DNA from: Bacteroides sp.
GTDB taxonomy: Bacteria > Bacillota > Clostridia > Oscillospirales > Acutalibacteraceae
DNA length: 64,000 nucleotides
Assembly: GCA_023665085.1 (NCBI GenBank)
Contig: JAMPEQ010000007.1
Coordinates: 62,001-126,000, forward strand
Reading direction: 5' to 3'
In this document: piece after piece, positions 29,376-39,210 of the stretch
Numbering within the stretch: position 1 is the first letter of the stretch
How the letters are laid out: each line of letters starts with the position of its first letter
Notes under the pieces: generated by a model
Told to the model about the DNA's origin: nothing
What the model saw: only the letters and a program-made list of their open reading frames with translations
Database searches by the model: none
Position numbers and translations under genes: made by a program

Positions 29376-29404
29376 TTGCCAATTTCTTAATATTTATATA
29401 TAAT
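29376..29404 (+). promoter_or_regulatory. Sigma-A-type promoter of the lipoprotein/ABC operon
   Basis: TTGCCA (29376-29381) and TATAAT (29399-29404) are 17 bp apart, about 40 nt before the lipoprotein start. The 223-bp region between the divergent genes at 29219 and 29443 holds nothing else that I can see. Confidence 0.65.
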
Positions 29405-29442
29405 AATAAATATCTAATTATTTTATAGAAAGCGGTATTATT

Positions 29443-30036
29443 ATGAAAAAAATTATATTAACACTTTTATGTGCACTTTTAGTTATCAGTTGCTTTTCAG
29501 GATGTTCAAAAACCAGCAACGAGCTTACAGAAGAAAATGTTAAAGCAACTGTAGATATTGTAACAACAGCACTGCAGAATTTCGACACAGAGGATTTAGA
29601 CACATATGTCGAATCATCAACGCTCCAAATCATTGCGGGCTATGCCGAAAAGCATCAGCAGTTTACCGATTTGGGCAAGGCGTTGTTTGAAAATCTTACC
29701 GTTGAGACAGGAACAATTGATCTGGAAAACAATACTGTTACTCTTTACGTAAAAAACAAAGATCTGTATGATGTGGCATCTGATTTTGCAAATGGGTTAA
29801 AAAGCAGTTATTCCTCATTTCAGCTGCTTTCAAAGCTCAGTGACGAGGAATTTTTAGATACAAATCTTTCACAGCTTTGTCAGAATATTGATAATGCAGA
29901 AATGCAGACAAGCTCATATGAAATTCTTTTGACAATCAAACAGGAGAAAAAAAATCTGGTGCTCAGTTTTAACAGCAATGCTGAAAACGCAGTATCAGGC
30001 GGTGCATTAGATGCTATTACAGCTATTTATAAGTAA
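29443..30036 (+). CDS. Lipoprotein of unknown function
   Basis: A 197-residue exported protein with a signal peptide ending in a lipobox-like FSGC (lipidated Cys at residue 21). The mature part is mostly helical, with a repeated acidic TxxxVDIVTTALQNFDTEDLDTYV-like start (shown as motif TTALQNFD) that recalls small DUF4878-type lipoproteins. Not firmly assigned. It lies 32 bp upstream of a two-gene ABC exporter on the same strand, so it may serve that exporter. Confidence 0.7.
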   Translation: MKKIILTLLCALLVISCFSGCSKTSNELTEENVKATVDIVTTALQNFDTEDLDTYVESSTLQIIAGYAEKHQQFTDLGKALFENLTVETGTIDLENNTVTLYVKNKDLYDVASDFANGLKSSYSSFQLLSKLSDEEFLDTNLSQLCQNIDNAEMQTSSYEILLTIKQEKKNLVLSFNSNAENAVSGGALDAITAIYK

Positions 30037-30068
30037 TAGCTCAATGATAATATACAAGGAAAACAACT

Positions 30069-31847
30069 ATGAAAAATAATATTAAATATATGCTTTCCAA
30101 TTGGCTGAAGTGGGACAGAAAGAGTCTGCTGTTCTTTTGGATTCGAGTTCCGGCGCTTGTGCTTCAGCCCATCATTACAGCGTACATACCAAAGGCAATC
30201 ATTGATTGTATAAACCAGGGCGTTACAACCGAACGTCTTGTGCTTGTTATTGCCCTGCTTAGTTTACTCCTTACTTTTACTATATGGATGGATCCATTTA
30301 TGAGCGAACTTATTCGTGGTGGCGCAAGAATTGTTCGTATGAGATATGCTGTTATGGCTTTTCAAAAAAATCTGAAAACAGATTATGTAAATATCGAAAA
30401 TCTCGAAAAAAGAGAAATCCAGAAAAGAGCAGAGGATTTCTATGGCGGAAGATGGTCCGGCGGTGCAAGCTTTATAGATACCTGTAATCAGTTTTGTGTT
30501 TGTGTTATTGGTGTTATAACATCATCATTTCTTATTTACAAAATAAATGTTTTGATGATTCTTCTTATCATTGCAACATGTGTATGCCAGTTCTTCCTGC
30601 TGAAATTGCTTAATAGAAAAATAAGAGAAAATCTTGACAGCAGGTCAAAATTCAGAACAAGATTTGATTATTTTTATAAAATGAGCAAAAATACAACAGC
30701 AGCCAAGGACATAAGACTTTATGGCTTTCAGGATTATTTTATCAAAGCCCTTGCAGATTCTCTGTTTGCTATTGAAAAAATTATTTCAAAATACACACAT
30801 CAGGCGGCCGCCTTTGATGCTGTAACGGCTTTGCTTAATTTAATTCGTGAAGCAGTTGCGTATGCATATCTGATTTATCTTGTAACAAAAGGAATACTGA
30901 CAGTATCTGAATTTGTATTCTATTTCGGAATAATAACAGGCTTTTCAAATTGGATTGTTAATCTTGTTTATTCTTATTCCCAGATTGAACGTTGCTGTAA
31001 CGAATGTGCTGCATACAGAAAATATATTGAAACAAAAGATTCATCACAAAACGGTGAGGATTTTAAGGATGAAAAAGTTGACTCAATAGTATTCAATAAT
31101 GTTTCATTCAGATACCCGTCAGCCGAAAACGACACACTGAAAAACATAAATCTTGAATTTAAAAATGGCGAAAATATTGCAATTGTAGGCGAAAACGGAG
31201 CAGGCAAAACCACGCTGATTAAGCTTTTATGCGGATTATATAATTCTACAGGCGGTGAAATTTTAGTTAATTCAAAGAATACCGCTTTATATTCAAAAGA
31301 CAGCTATTTTGATTTGTTTTCAGCTATTTTCCAGGATTATTATTTCCTGCCCATGACTATTGCACAGAATATTACTGCCGATATAAATTACGATAAAGAA
31401 AAATTGTATTCAGCTTTTGAAAAAGCAGGAATTTCAGATAAAATAAACACTCTTGAAAACAAAGAAAACTCTCTTATGGATAAAGAGGTTTATAAAGACG
31501 CAGTTGATTTTTCGGGTGGCGAAAAACAAAAGCTCCTTCTTGCAAAGGCTATTTATAAAAATGCACCTGTGCTTATTCTTGACGAGCCTACTGCGGCTCT
31601 TGATCCTATTGCGGAAAATGAACTTTATCTAAAATACAGCGAGCTTACAAAGGACAAGCTTTCGTTCTTTATTTCACACCGTCTTTCTTCAACCCGATTC
31701 TGTGACAGAATAATTTTTATATCTGACGGACAGATTGCAGAACAAGGTACACACGAAGAGCTTATGGCTTTGAAGGGTGCTTATTATAAAATGTACCAAA
31801 TTCAAAGCTACTATTACAAGGAACACGGGGTGAGTATAAATGAGTAA
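30069..31847 (+). CDS. ABC exporter half-transporter (first subunit)
   Basis: A 592-residue fused membrane-ATPase half-transporter. Six membrane segments lie within about residues 20-320. The nucleotide-binding domain has Walker A GENGAGKTT, signature FSGGEKQKLLLAKA and Walker B LILDEPTAALDP, with H-loop ISHRLSS. Its stop overlaps the next gene by 8 bp, and the two ATPase domains are homologous, so the pair probably works as a heterodimer. Export of a peptide, lipid or drug is likely; the substrate is not evident. No bacteriocin or peptidase domain is present. Confidence 0.9.
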   Translation: MKNNIKYMLSNWLKWDRKSLLFFWIRVPALVLQPIITAYIPKAIIDCINQGVTTERLVLVIALLSLLLTFTIWMDPFMSELIRGGARIVRMRYAVMAFQKNLKTDYVNIENLEKREIQKRAEDFYGGRWSGGASFIDTCNQFCVCVIGVITSSFLIYKINVLMILLIIATCVCQFFLLKLLNRKIRENLDSRSKFRTRFDYFYKMSKNTTAAKDIRLYGFQDYFIKALADSLFAIEKIISKYTHQAAAFDAVTALLNLIREAVAYAYLIYLVTKGILTVSEFVFYFGIITGFSNWIVNLVYSYSQIERCCNECAAYRKYIETKDSSQNGEDFKDEKVDSIVFNNVSFRYPSAENDTLKNINLEFKNGENIAIVGENGAGKTTLIKLLCGLYNSTGGEILVNSKNTALYSKDSYFDLFSAIFQDYYFLPMTIAQNITADINYDKEKLYSAFEKAGISDKINTLENKENSLMDKEVYKDAVDFSGGEKQKLLLAKAIYKNAPVLILDEPTAALDPIAENELYLKYSELTKDKLSFFISHRLSSTRFCDRIIFISDGQIAEQGTHEELMALKGAYYKMYQIQSYYYKEHGVSINE

Positions 31848-33657
31848 TTTTAAAATGATTTTTAAGATGTATAAAGAAATTCATCTCCTTGAAAAGCATG
31901 TTATTCCCGTAATGCTGCTCAAATCTCTTGTTAATGCATGCAGGCCATTTGTCAATATTTATTTTACTGCAAAATTTGTAACTATGCTTCCAAACGGCTC
32001 ATCGTTCAAGGATTTGATAGTTTATATATGCCTTGCTCTTTTGCTGAATTTTGTGTTCCATTTTCTAAGTGAGTTTTTAAACAGTTATGATAACGGGCTC
32101 AGCTCTAATCTCTTGGACAGAGAAAGTCAAAAGATGGCAACAAGGCTATACAAAGCTGAGTACGAGAAGCTTGAGAACAGCGAATTTCGTGATATAATTC
32201 ATAAACACGAGGAAGCGGGTGCAAGCCGCTGGGCAAGATTTTCGTATTTCATATGGACTACTTCTGTATTTATCAGTGGAATGATAACCTTGATTGTTGC
32301 AATAGTTATGATAATCCCTTTGCTTAAAATAGGTTTTAAAACAACAGGTGATACATTTTTTGAAAAGCCAGCCTTTTTGATAACACTTATAGCTGTAATT
32401 GTAGCAATGGCTGTTGTTATGCTTCTTATTGCAATAAAAATGAATAAATCCTATCTTGCGGCAAACGAAAAATATGCAACTCTTGACCGACTGTTTTACT
32501 CATTTATTGATATTTTCAGAGATTACAAAACAGGAAAAGAAATAAGGCTTTACAAAGAGCAGGATTTAATAAACAGTATCGCAACTGAAAAAATATTGAC
32601 TGACGGCGAAAAAACGCTTAAACAAATATCAATGCGAACAGCTAAAACAAGCTCAATTGTTGCAATACTCGGTGCAGTTGTCAGCTTCGGAGTTTATCTT
32701 TTTATCGGCGTAAAGGGCTTATATGGTTTGTTTGATATAGGTAATCTTGTGCTTTACTGCGGCGCATTTATGCAAATTATCAATGGTGTAATGCAGATTG
32801 CAAATACACTCGGCAAGCTTGTCGAAATTTTGCCGCTTGCTAAGGTATATTTCAATATTATTGAATCAAAGGACGATAAAACATATGGTGACAAAGAACT
32901 TAACGATGATAAATTCACCATAGAGTTTAAAAATGTTTATTTCAAATATCCGGGCAGCAAAAATTATTCTCTTGAAAATATAAATCTTAAAATCAACAAT
33001 GGTGAGCACCTTGCCGTAGTCGGAAGAAATGGCAGCGGTAAAACAACATTTATAAAGCTTATGTGCCGTTTGTATGATGTAACTACCGGTGAAATTTTAA
33101 TAAACGGAGTAAACATCAAAGACTATACAAAGAACAGCATCACAAGTCTTTATTCAGTTGTGTTTCAGGATTTTCAAATGTTTTCAATTCCGCTGTGTCA
33201 GAATGTTGCAGCGGTTAAAGATTATGATAAAGAAAGATTATATAACTGTCTTGAACAGTCTGACATACTTGAACGGGTAAAGGATTTGCCTGATAGAGAA
33301 AAAACTTATTTATATAAAGATGTTGAGAAAACAGGAGTGGAAATATCCGGAGGAGAGGCTCAAAAGCTTGCTCTTGCACGTGCACTTTATAAGGACAGCC
33401 CTGTTGTTATTCTTGACGAGCCTACTGCAGCTCTTGATCCTTTGGCTGAAAACGAAATATACAGCAGATTTAATTCCTTTACAAAAAATAAAACTGCAAT
33501 TTATATTTCCCACAGGCTGTCAAGCTGTGTATTTTGCGATAAAATTGCTGTGTTTGACAAAGCTAATCTTGTTGAATACGGTACACACAAAACGCTCCTT
33601 GATAACAACGGAAAATACAGTGAGCTTTGGAACGCTCAGGCTGTGTATTACAACTAA
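31840..33657 (+). CDS. ABC exporter half-transporter (second subunit)
   Basis: A 605-residue partner of the preceding gene, with the same layout: membrane domain (about 15-330) and ATPase with Walker A GRNGSGKTT, signature ISGGEAQKLALARA, Walker B VILDEPTAALDP and H-loop ISHRLSS. Both subunits keep the catalytic Glu after Walker B, so neither site is obviously degenerate, unlike many heterodimeric exporters. Coupled by an 8-bp overlap. Confidence 0.9.
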   Translation: MSNFKMIFKMYKEIHLLEKHVIPVMLLKSLVNACRPFVNIYFTAKFVTMLPNGSSFKDLIVYICLALLLNFVFHFLSEFLNSYDNGLSSNLLDRESQKMATRLYKAEYEKLENSEFRDIIHKHEEAGASRWARFSYFIWTTSVFISGMITLIVAIVMIIPLLKIGFKTTGDTFFEKPAFLITLIAVIVAMAVVMLLIAIKMNKSYLAANEKYATLDRLFYSFIDIFRDYKTGKEIRLYKEQDLINSIATEKILTDGEKTLKQISMRTAKTSSIVAILGAVVSFGVYLFIGVKGLYGLFDIGNLVLYCGAFMQIINGVMQIANTLGKLVEILPLAKVYFNIIESKDDKTYGDKELNDDKFTIEFKNVYFKYPGSKNYSLENINLKINNGEHLAVVGRNGSGKTTFIKLMCRLYDVTTGEILINGVNIKDYTKNSITSLYSVVFQDFQMFSIPLCQNVAAVKDYDKERLYNCLEQSDILERVKDLPDREKTYLYKDVEKTGVEISGGEAQKLALARALYKDSPVVILDEPTAALDPLAENEIYSRFNSFTKNKTAIYISHRLSSCVFCDKIAVFDKANLVEYGTHKTLLDNNGKYSELWNAQAVYYN

Positions 33658-33729
33658 ATTTTATTTTTAATAAAATAGTTACTTGTGTTTACTGCAGACG
33701 ACAAACAATAATTATATATAAAAAATATA

Positions 33730-33758
33730 GTGACATCAGCATTTATTTATGCTACAAT
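33730..33758 (+). promoter_or_regulatory. Promoter of secA
   Basis: GTGACA (33730-33735) and TACAAT (33753-33758) are 17 bp apart, about 30 nt upstream of the secA start. Confidence 0.55.
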
Positions 33759-33789
33759 GTTATTTGAATTAATTTTAGAGGTGTAAATT

Positions 33790-36531
33790 ATGGCGAATAA
33801 ATTATTAACAGCTATTTTTGGAGATTATTCAAAAAAAGAGGTTAGAAAAGTAAGTAAAATTGCCGACAAGGTACTTGCACTTGAAGAAAAGTATCAGGCA
33901 ATGGATGATAAAGAACTGACTGCTCAAACTCCTTTACTTAAAGAAAGACTGGCAAATGGTGAAACTCTTGATGATATTTTACCCGATGCTTTTGCTGTAT
34001 GCCGTGAGGCTGCATGGCGCGTGCTTGGCATGAAGCACTTCAGAGTTCAGGTTATCGGTGGTATTGTACTTCATCAAGGCAGAATTGCAGAAATGAAAAC
34101 AGGTGAAGGTAAAACTCTTGTTGCTACTCTTCCTGCATATCTTAATGCTCTTTCAGGTGACGGTGTACATATCGTTACAGTAAATGATTATCTTGCAAAG
34201 CGTGACTCTGAATGGATGGGCAAGCTTTACAGATTCTTAGGTCTCAAGGTTGGTCTTATTATTCATTCAAAGCAGGATCAGGAGCGTAAAGAAGCATATA
34301 ATGCCGACATCACATACGGAACAAACAACGAAATGGGCTTCGACTATCTTCGTGACAACATGGTTCAGTACAAAGAAAACAAGGTACAGAGAGGTCATAA
34401 TTTTGCTATCGTCGATGAGGTTGACTCAATTCTTATTGATGAGGCTCGTACTCCTCTTATCATCAGCGGTAAGGGTGAAAAATCCACCAGTCTGTACGAG
34501 GATGCAAACCGTTTTGCAAGAACACTTAAAATGGTTAAGGTTGCAAAAATGGATGAAAAACAGGATACTGATGAAACCTATGACGGCGATTATGTTGTTG
34601 ACGAAAAAGCAAAAACTGCAACACTTACTCAGGACGGTGTAAAAAAAGCCGAGCAGACATTTGGTGTTGAAAACCTTATGGATATTGAAAACACTACTCT
34701 TCTTCACCACATCAATCAGGCTATTAAAGCAAATGGTGTTATGAAGAGAGATATAGACTATGTTGTTGCAGACGGACAGGTAAAAATCGTTGACGAATTT
34801 ACAGGTCGTATCATGGAAGGCAGACGCTATAACGAAGGCTTGCACCAGGCAATTGAAGCAAAAGAAGGCGTAAAAATTGAAAACGAAAGCAAAACTCTTG
34901 CAACAATTACCTTCCAGAACTATTTTAGACTTTACAAAAAGCTTTCAGGTATGACTGGTACTGCATCTACAGAAGCACCTGAATTTTCAGAAATTTACAA
35001 GCTGGATGTTGTTGAAATTCCTACAAACAAACCGCTTGCAAGAATTGATCATCCTGACGTTATTTTCCAGACAGAAGCAGGCAAGTTTCACAATGTTATT
35101 GATCAGATAAAAATATGCCACGAAAAGAAACAGCCTGTTCTTGTTGGTACAATCAGCATTGAAAAGAGTGAGCTTTTATCAAAATATTTGAAGAAAGCTA
35201 AAATTCCGCACAATGTACTCAACGCCAAAAACCATGAAAAAGAGGCTGAAATCATTGCTCAGGCAGGTAAACTGGGTGCAGTAACAATTGCTACAAACAT
35301 GGCAGGACGTGGTACTGATATTATGCTTGGCGGTAACGCAGAATATCTTGCAAAAGCCGAAATGAAGAGAATGCAGTTTACTGATGAGCTTATTGCAGAG
35401 GCAACAGGCTTTGCAGACACAGATAATGAAGAAATTATCAATGCAAGAAAAACTTTTAAAGAGCTTGAAGAAAAATATAAGGAATCAATTCAGTCTGAGG
35501 CCGATGAAGTGCGTGAGGCAGGCGGTTTATTTATCCTTGGCACAGAACGCCATGACTCCCGCCGTATTGACAACCAGCTTCGCGGTCGTGCCGGCAGACA
35601 GGGTGATCCCGGTGAAAGCCAGTTCTACATCTCATGCGAGGATGATTTAATGCGTCTCTTCGGCGGTGAAAGAATGCAGATGATGATGAGCAAATTCAGC
35701 GACGATGAAAACATGCCTATCCCAAGCAAGATGATTTCAAAAACTGTTGAGTCATCACAGAAGAAGGTTGAGGGCAACCACTTTGGTATTCGTAAAAATG
35801 TGCTTCAGTATGACGATGTTATGAACAGACAAAGAACTCTTATCTATCAGCAGAGGGATCAGGTTCTTGACGGAATTGATTTGACAGAAAAAATCCTTTC
35901 TATGCTTGACACTAACATTGAAGAAAATGTAAAGAATTATCTTGCAGGTGACAAAAAAGAGGATTGGAATGTTGCCGGTCTCAAAGAAAAATACAAGGGC
36001 TGGCTTGTTACTGAGGATGATTTCAATGATCTCGACACAATCTCTGTTGATGAAACCATTGAACTTCTTACAGACAGAGGTCACAAGGTGCTCGATGAAA
36101 AGCGTACTATCCTCGGTGACGAAATGTTCCAGGATTTTGAAAGAATGGTACTCCTCCGCAACGTTGATATGCTGTGGATGGACCACATTGATGCAATGGA
36201 TGATTTGAAACAGGGTATTCACCTCCGTTCATATGCACAGCAGGATCCGGTTGTTGCATTCCGTATGGAATCTTATGACATGTTTGATGAAATGACAGCA
36301 ACAATCCGTGAAAACACTGTAAAAACTCTTCTTATGTATATGCCAAGAAGAGCAGAGGATGTTGAAAGAAAAGCTGTTGTTAAAGTTACTGCAACTTCAG
36401 CAGGCGGCGACGATACTGTTAAGGCTGAGCCTGTACGCAAAGGCAAGAAAGTAGGCCCTAATGATCCATGTCCTTGCGGCAGCGGCAAAAAATACAAGAA
36501 ATGCTGCGGTGCACCCGGTGCTCAAAAATAA
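33790..36531 (+). CDS. secA: Preprotein translocase ATPase SecA
   Basis: A 913-residue motor that drives unfolded preproteins through SecYEG. Walker A-type [14 protein letters not shown], the DEAD-like [16 protein letters not shown], the preprotein-binding domain, NBD2 with GTDIMLGG and [11 protein letters not shown], the helical wing and scaffold, and a C-terminal zinc-binding SEC-C motif ([14 protein letters not shown]) are all present. Length is normal. AGAGGTG precedes the ATG. Monocistronic, with its own promoter and terminator. Confidence 0.97.
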   Translation: MANKLLTAIFGDYSKKEVRKVSKIADKVLALEEKYQAMDDKELTAQTPLLKERLANGETLDDILPDAFAVCREAAWRVLGMKHFRVQVIGGIVLHQGRIAEMKTGEGKTLVATLPAYLNALSGDGVHIVTVNDYLAKRDSEWMGKLYRFLGLKVGLIIHSKQDQERKEAYNADITYGTNNEMGFDYLRDNMVQYKENKVQRGHNFAIVDEVDSILIDEARTPLIISGKGEKSTSLYEDANRFARTLKMVKVAKMDEKQDTDETYDGDYVVDEKAKTATLTQDGVKKAEQTFGVENLMDIENTTLLHHINQAIKANGVMKRDIDYVVADGQVKIVDEFTGRIMEGRRYNEGLHQAIEAKEGVKIENESKTLATITFQNYFRLYKKLSGMTGTASTEAPEFSEIYKLDVVEIPTNKPLARIDHPDVIFQTEAGKFHNVIDQIKICHEKKQPVLVGTISIEKSELLSKYLKKAKIPHNVLNAKNHEKEAEIIAQAGKLGAVTIATNMAGRGTDIMLGGNAEYLAKAEMKRMQFTDELIAEATGFADTDNEEIINARKTFKELEEKYKESIQSEADEVREAGGLFILGTERHDSRRIDNQLRGRAGRQGDPGESQFYISCEDDLMRLFGGERMQMMMSKFSDDENMPIPSKMISKTVESSQKKVEGNHFGIRKNVLQYDDVMNRQRTLIYQQRDQVLDGIDLTEKILSMLDTNIEENVKNYLAGDKKEDWNVAGLKEKYKGWLVTEDDFNDLDTISVDETIELLTDRGHKVLDEKRTILGDEMFQDFERMVLLRNVDMLWMDHIDAMDDLKQGIHLRSYAQQDPVVAFRMESYDMFDEMTATIRENTVKTLLMYMPRRAEDVERKAVVKVTATSAGGDDTVKAEPVRKGKKVGPNDPCPCGSGKKYKKCCGAPGAQK

Positions 36532-36539
36532 CATAGTTA

Positions 36540-36570
36540 AAGGCAAGTGATTACCACTTGCCTTATTTTA
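36540..36570 (+). terminator. Terminator of secA
   Basis: A 10-bp perfect stem, AAGGCAAGTG (36540-36549) with CACTTGCCTT (36555-36564), has a 5-nt loop and a TATTTT tail. Confidence 0.85.
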
Positions 36571-36623
36571 TATAGTATATTATTATATACATATTATATA
36601 TAATGTTTCTTGCGGAGGAAATT

Positions 36624-37724
36624 ATGCCGAAAAAAATCACAAAAATAGTAATTACAGGCGGACCGTGCAGCGGCAAATCCACTGCACTGCCGAAAATAAA
36701 AAAAGAATTTGAGTCAATAGGCTATTCTGTTGTATTTGTTCATGAACTTGCTGCAGAGCTGATTAATTCAGGGTTATCACCTGTGACATACAAGAGCAGA
36801 TTTAATTTTCAGGCAAATCTATTTAAGATGCAAATTGAAAAAGAAAAGATATTTCAAAAGGCTTCAGAGGCTCTTCCAAACGAAAAAATACTTATAATAT
36901 GCGACAGAGGTGTTCTTGACGGCAAAGCCTATCTGACGGAAGAAGAATTCAGCACTGTTATAAACGAGGTGAATTCAAACGAAATCGAGCTTCGTGACAG
37001 CTATGATGCTGTGTTCCATCTTGTAACATCTGCAAATGGCACAGAAGAATTCTACACCACTGAAAACAATAAAACACGAACGGAAAATATAAAACAGGCA
37101 ATTGAAATTGATAACAAATTAATAAGTGCATGGACCGGGCATCCTCATTTTAGAATAATTGATAATTCAACTGATTTTAACGGTAAAATAAAAAGGCTGA
37201 ATGCAGAAATTGCATCCTTTTTAGGTGAGCCTGAGCCACTGGAAATAGAACGAAAATATCTTATAGAATACCCTGATATCAATATGCTGGAGAAAAATCC
37301 ATACTGTCAAAAGGTGGACATCAGCCAGTCATACATCAAAACTAAGGACGGAAATAAATTCCGCATCCGCCGACGTGGATTGAATGGTAATTATATATAC
37401 TTTAAAACCTGCAAAAAGCGTATAAGCGCAACAACCAGAATTGAAATCGAGGAAAGGCTTACAAAAGAAGAATACGACAGCATTTTAGAAAATCCCGATA
37501 ATTCAAAAAACACTATTGAAAAATCTCGTTACTGTCTTTGTTATAATACATTTTATTTTGAAATTGATGTGTACCCTTTCTGGAGTGACAAGGCAGTTAT
37601 GGAAATTGAACTGCTAAATGAAAATCAGGAAGTTATCTTTCCAGACTTTATAAAAATCATCAAAGAAGTTACCGAAGACAAACGGTATTCAAATCATTCG
37701 CTTTCAATCAGCCATAATATATAA
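36624..37724 (+). CDS. AAA ATPase-CYTH fusion protein
   Basis: A 366-residue two-domain protein. Residues about 1-195 form a P-loop kinase-like ATPase with Walker A GGPCSGKST and a second acidic site in CDRGVLDGKAY. Residues about 205-366 form a CYTH triphosphate-tunnel domain, beginning with the diagnostic EIERKYL and including RIRRRG, EIEERL and MEIEL. CYTH enzymes hydrolyse inorganic or nucleoside triphosphate, or make cAMP; the acidic and basic tunnel residues look present. ATG 36624 is preferred, since GCGGAGG stands 5 nt before it, to an in-frame ATG at 36603. Monocistronic; its stop codon overlaps the terminator stem. The cellular role is unknown. Confidence 0.8.
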   Translation: MPKKITKIVITGGPCSGKSTALPKIKKEFESIGYSVVFVHELAAELINSGLSPVTYKSRFNFQANLFKMQIEKEKIFQKASEALPNEKILIICDRGVLDGKAYLTEEEFSTVINEVNSNEIELRDSYDAVFHLVTSANGTEEFYTTENNKTRTENIKQAIEIDNKLISAWTGHPHFRIIDNSTDFNGKIKRLNAEIASFLGEPEPLEIERKYLIEYPDINMLEKNPYCQKVDISQSYIKTKDGNKFRIRRRGLNGNYIYFKTCKKRISATTRIEIEERLTKEEYDSILENPDNSKNTIEKSRYCLCYNTFYFEIDVYPFWSDKAVMEIELLNENQEVIFPDFIKIIKEVTEDKRYSNHSLSISHNI

Positions 37725-37757
37725 AAAGAGCTTCAGCGTTAGCTGAAGCTCTTTTTA
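37723..37757. terminator. Bidirectional terminator between convergent genes
   Basis: A 15-bp perfect stem (37723-37737 with 37742-37756) has a GTTA loop, with T on one side and A on the other. It serves the AAA-CYTH gene on plus and the ABC permease on minus. Confidence 0.92.
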
Positions 37758-37765
37758 TATTCAAA

Positions 37766-38605
37766 TTATAAATGGAAAATGATATCGTCACTCTTTTTGT
37801 TGAAGAACCAGATACCTATCAAGAGTGTTATAACCGAAACAACTGTTGCATAAATCAAGAGCTGATAACTCATTATCTGTCCATATAAAATACAATGTCT
37901 GAACAGCTCAATCATTGAATAAAGAGGATTTATTTTTATAACAACTCTAATCCATGGTGTAGTTATTGTCTTTAAATGATAAATAATCGGCACCATATAG
38001 AAAAGAAGCTGTGCAACAACATCCCAGATATATTCAACATCTCTGAAATATACACTTACGACTGACAGTATTAATCCGACACCTGTACTGAAAATCAAAA
38101 GCAGAAGCATCGGCACCCAGCACAAAAGTGCATACGGCGTTATCTGAAGTGCATCACCATTAGAAATTCCTGTTGCCTTAAAGAATATCCAAACGCACAC
38201 AAGACAGATCATAGATATTGCAAAGTTCACAAAATTACTTAGTATCGAAGAAAGCGGATACATATATTTTGGAACGTACACCTTTTTTATAATGGCTTGA
38301 TTTCGCCTGAACGATGTCATAGCCTGCTTTGTAGATGTAGTGAAGAAGCTGAATAAAAGTCTTCCTGTAAACAAATATACAGGATAGCAGATAAACAGCT
38401 TATTGTCCTTGCCGAACAGATTTCCGAAAACAACAGACAATACTATCATATTTAACAATGGCTGTAAAAAGCTCCATAGGATACCCAGCCATGAATTTCT
38501 ATATTTAAGCTTAATATTTTTCTTTGTCAGCTCGCCAAGAAGATTTTTATACTTCTTAAACATTGCGACATCGTGATTAAGCTCCTTTTTTACGCTTGTG
38601 CTCAT
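37766..38605 (-). CDS. ABC-2 type polysaccharide export permease (Wzm/TagG-like)
   Basis: A 279-residue integral membrane protein with about six hydrophobic segments and the ABC-2 family layout (LGILWSFLQPLLNMIVLSVVF near the start; VYFRDVEYIWDVVAQLLFY before the last segments). Such permeases export lipid-linked O-antigen, teichoic acid or other glycans with a separate ATPase (Wzt/TagH). No ATPase gene is adjacent: the upstream neighbour is aroK and the downstream one converges. It ends with an IIFHL tail usual in the family. tagD at 59222 suggests teichoic-acid chemistry in this organism. Confidence 0.85.
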   Translation of the reverse strand: MSTSVKKELNHDVAMFKKYKNLLGELTKKNIKLKYRNSWLGILWSFLQPLLNMIVLSVVFGNLFGKDNKLFICYPVYLFTGRLLFSFFTTSTKQAMTSFRRNQAIIKKVYVPKYMYPLSSILSNFVNFAISMICLVCVWIFFKATGISNGDALQITPYALLCWVPMLLLLIFSTGVGLILSVVSVYFRDVEYIWDVVAQLLFYMVPIIYHLKTITTPWIRVVIKINPLYSMIELFRHCILYGQIMSYQLLIYATVVSVITLLIGIWFFNKKSDDIIFHL

Positions 38606-38718
38606 ATCACACCTCTAATACTATATCATAGCCTGTACATTATAGCACACTTAATTCCATTTTTCAACAAATATAAATTTCTTTACAATTTTGCCGAAAG
38701 TAAAAATACTGATGTACA

Positions 38719-39210
38719 TTATTTAAACATCTGCTGAATTTCAAGGGCTGTTTTTCTGGCAGACATATTACCATCTACTACAAAATCAGAGGCAGCAAGA
38801 TATTTTGATTTTCTTTCATCATAAAGAGCCTTCGCCTTAGTCTTGTCCTGAAAAAGAGGACGTGTTTTTGAATTACCTATTCTGCTGCAGATAACATCAA
38901 AATCAGCATCAAGAAAAACAATTTTTCCTCCTGTTTTAAGCACATCAACATTTCTTTGAAAGGTCAATGCACCTCCTCCTGTTGACACCACGCAATTTTT
39001 CATGTCTGCAATTTTTTTACAGCATTCAAATTCAAGCTCACGAAAATAATCCTCTCCATGTGCAGCAAAAATTGCTTTAATAGCAATTCCCTGCTCTTTT
39101 TCAATGAGTTCGTCTGTATCAACAAATTTTCTGCCCATAATTTTGGCAAGCTCCATACCTATTGTAGTTTTTCCGCTGCCCATAAAGCCGCAAAGAATAA
39201 TATTGTTCAT
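38719..39210 (-). CDS. aroK: Shikimate kinase
   Basis: A 163-residue kinase that phosphorylates shikimate at the 3-OH in the chorismate pathway. Walker A is GFMGSGKTT, the shikimate-binding residues lie in DTDELIE and STGGGAL, and the LID arginine is in RPLFQD. The start codon shares its base with the aroE stop (1-bp overlap), so the two pathway genes are translated together. Confidence 0.95.
   Translation of the reverse strand: MNNIILCGFMGSGKTTIGMELAKIMGRKFVDTDELIEKEQGIAIKAIFAAHGEDYFRELEFECCKKIADMKNCVVSTGGGALTFQRNVDVLKTGGKIVFLDADFDVICSRIGNSKTRPLFQDKTKAKALYDERKSKYLAASDFVVDGNMSARKTALEIQQMFK

Noticed and set aside
30069..33657. Bacteriocin or lantibiotic exporter
   Set aside because: No N-terminal C39 peptidase domain, precursor peptide or modification gene is present; only a generic heterodimeric ABC exporter can be supported.
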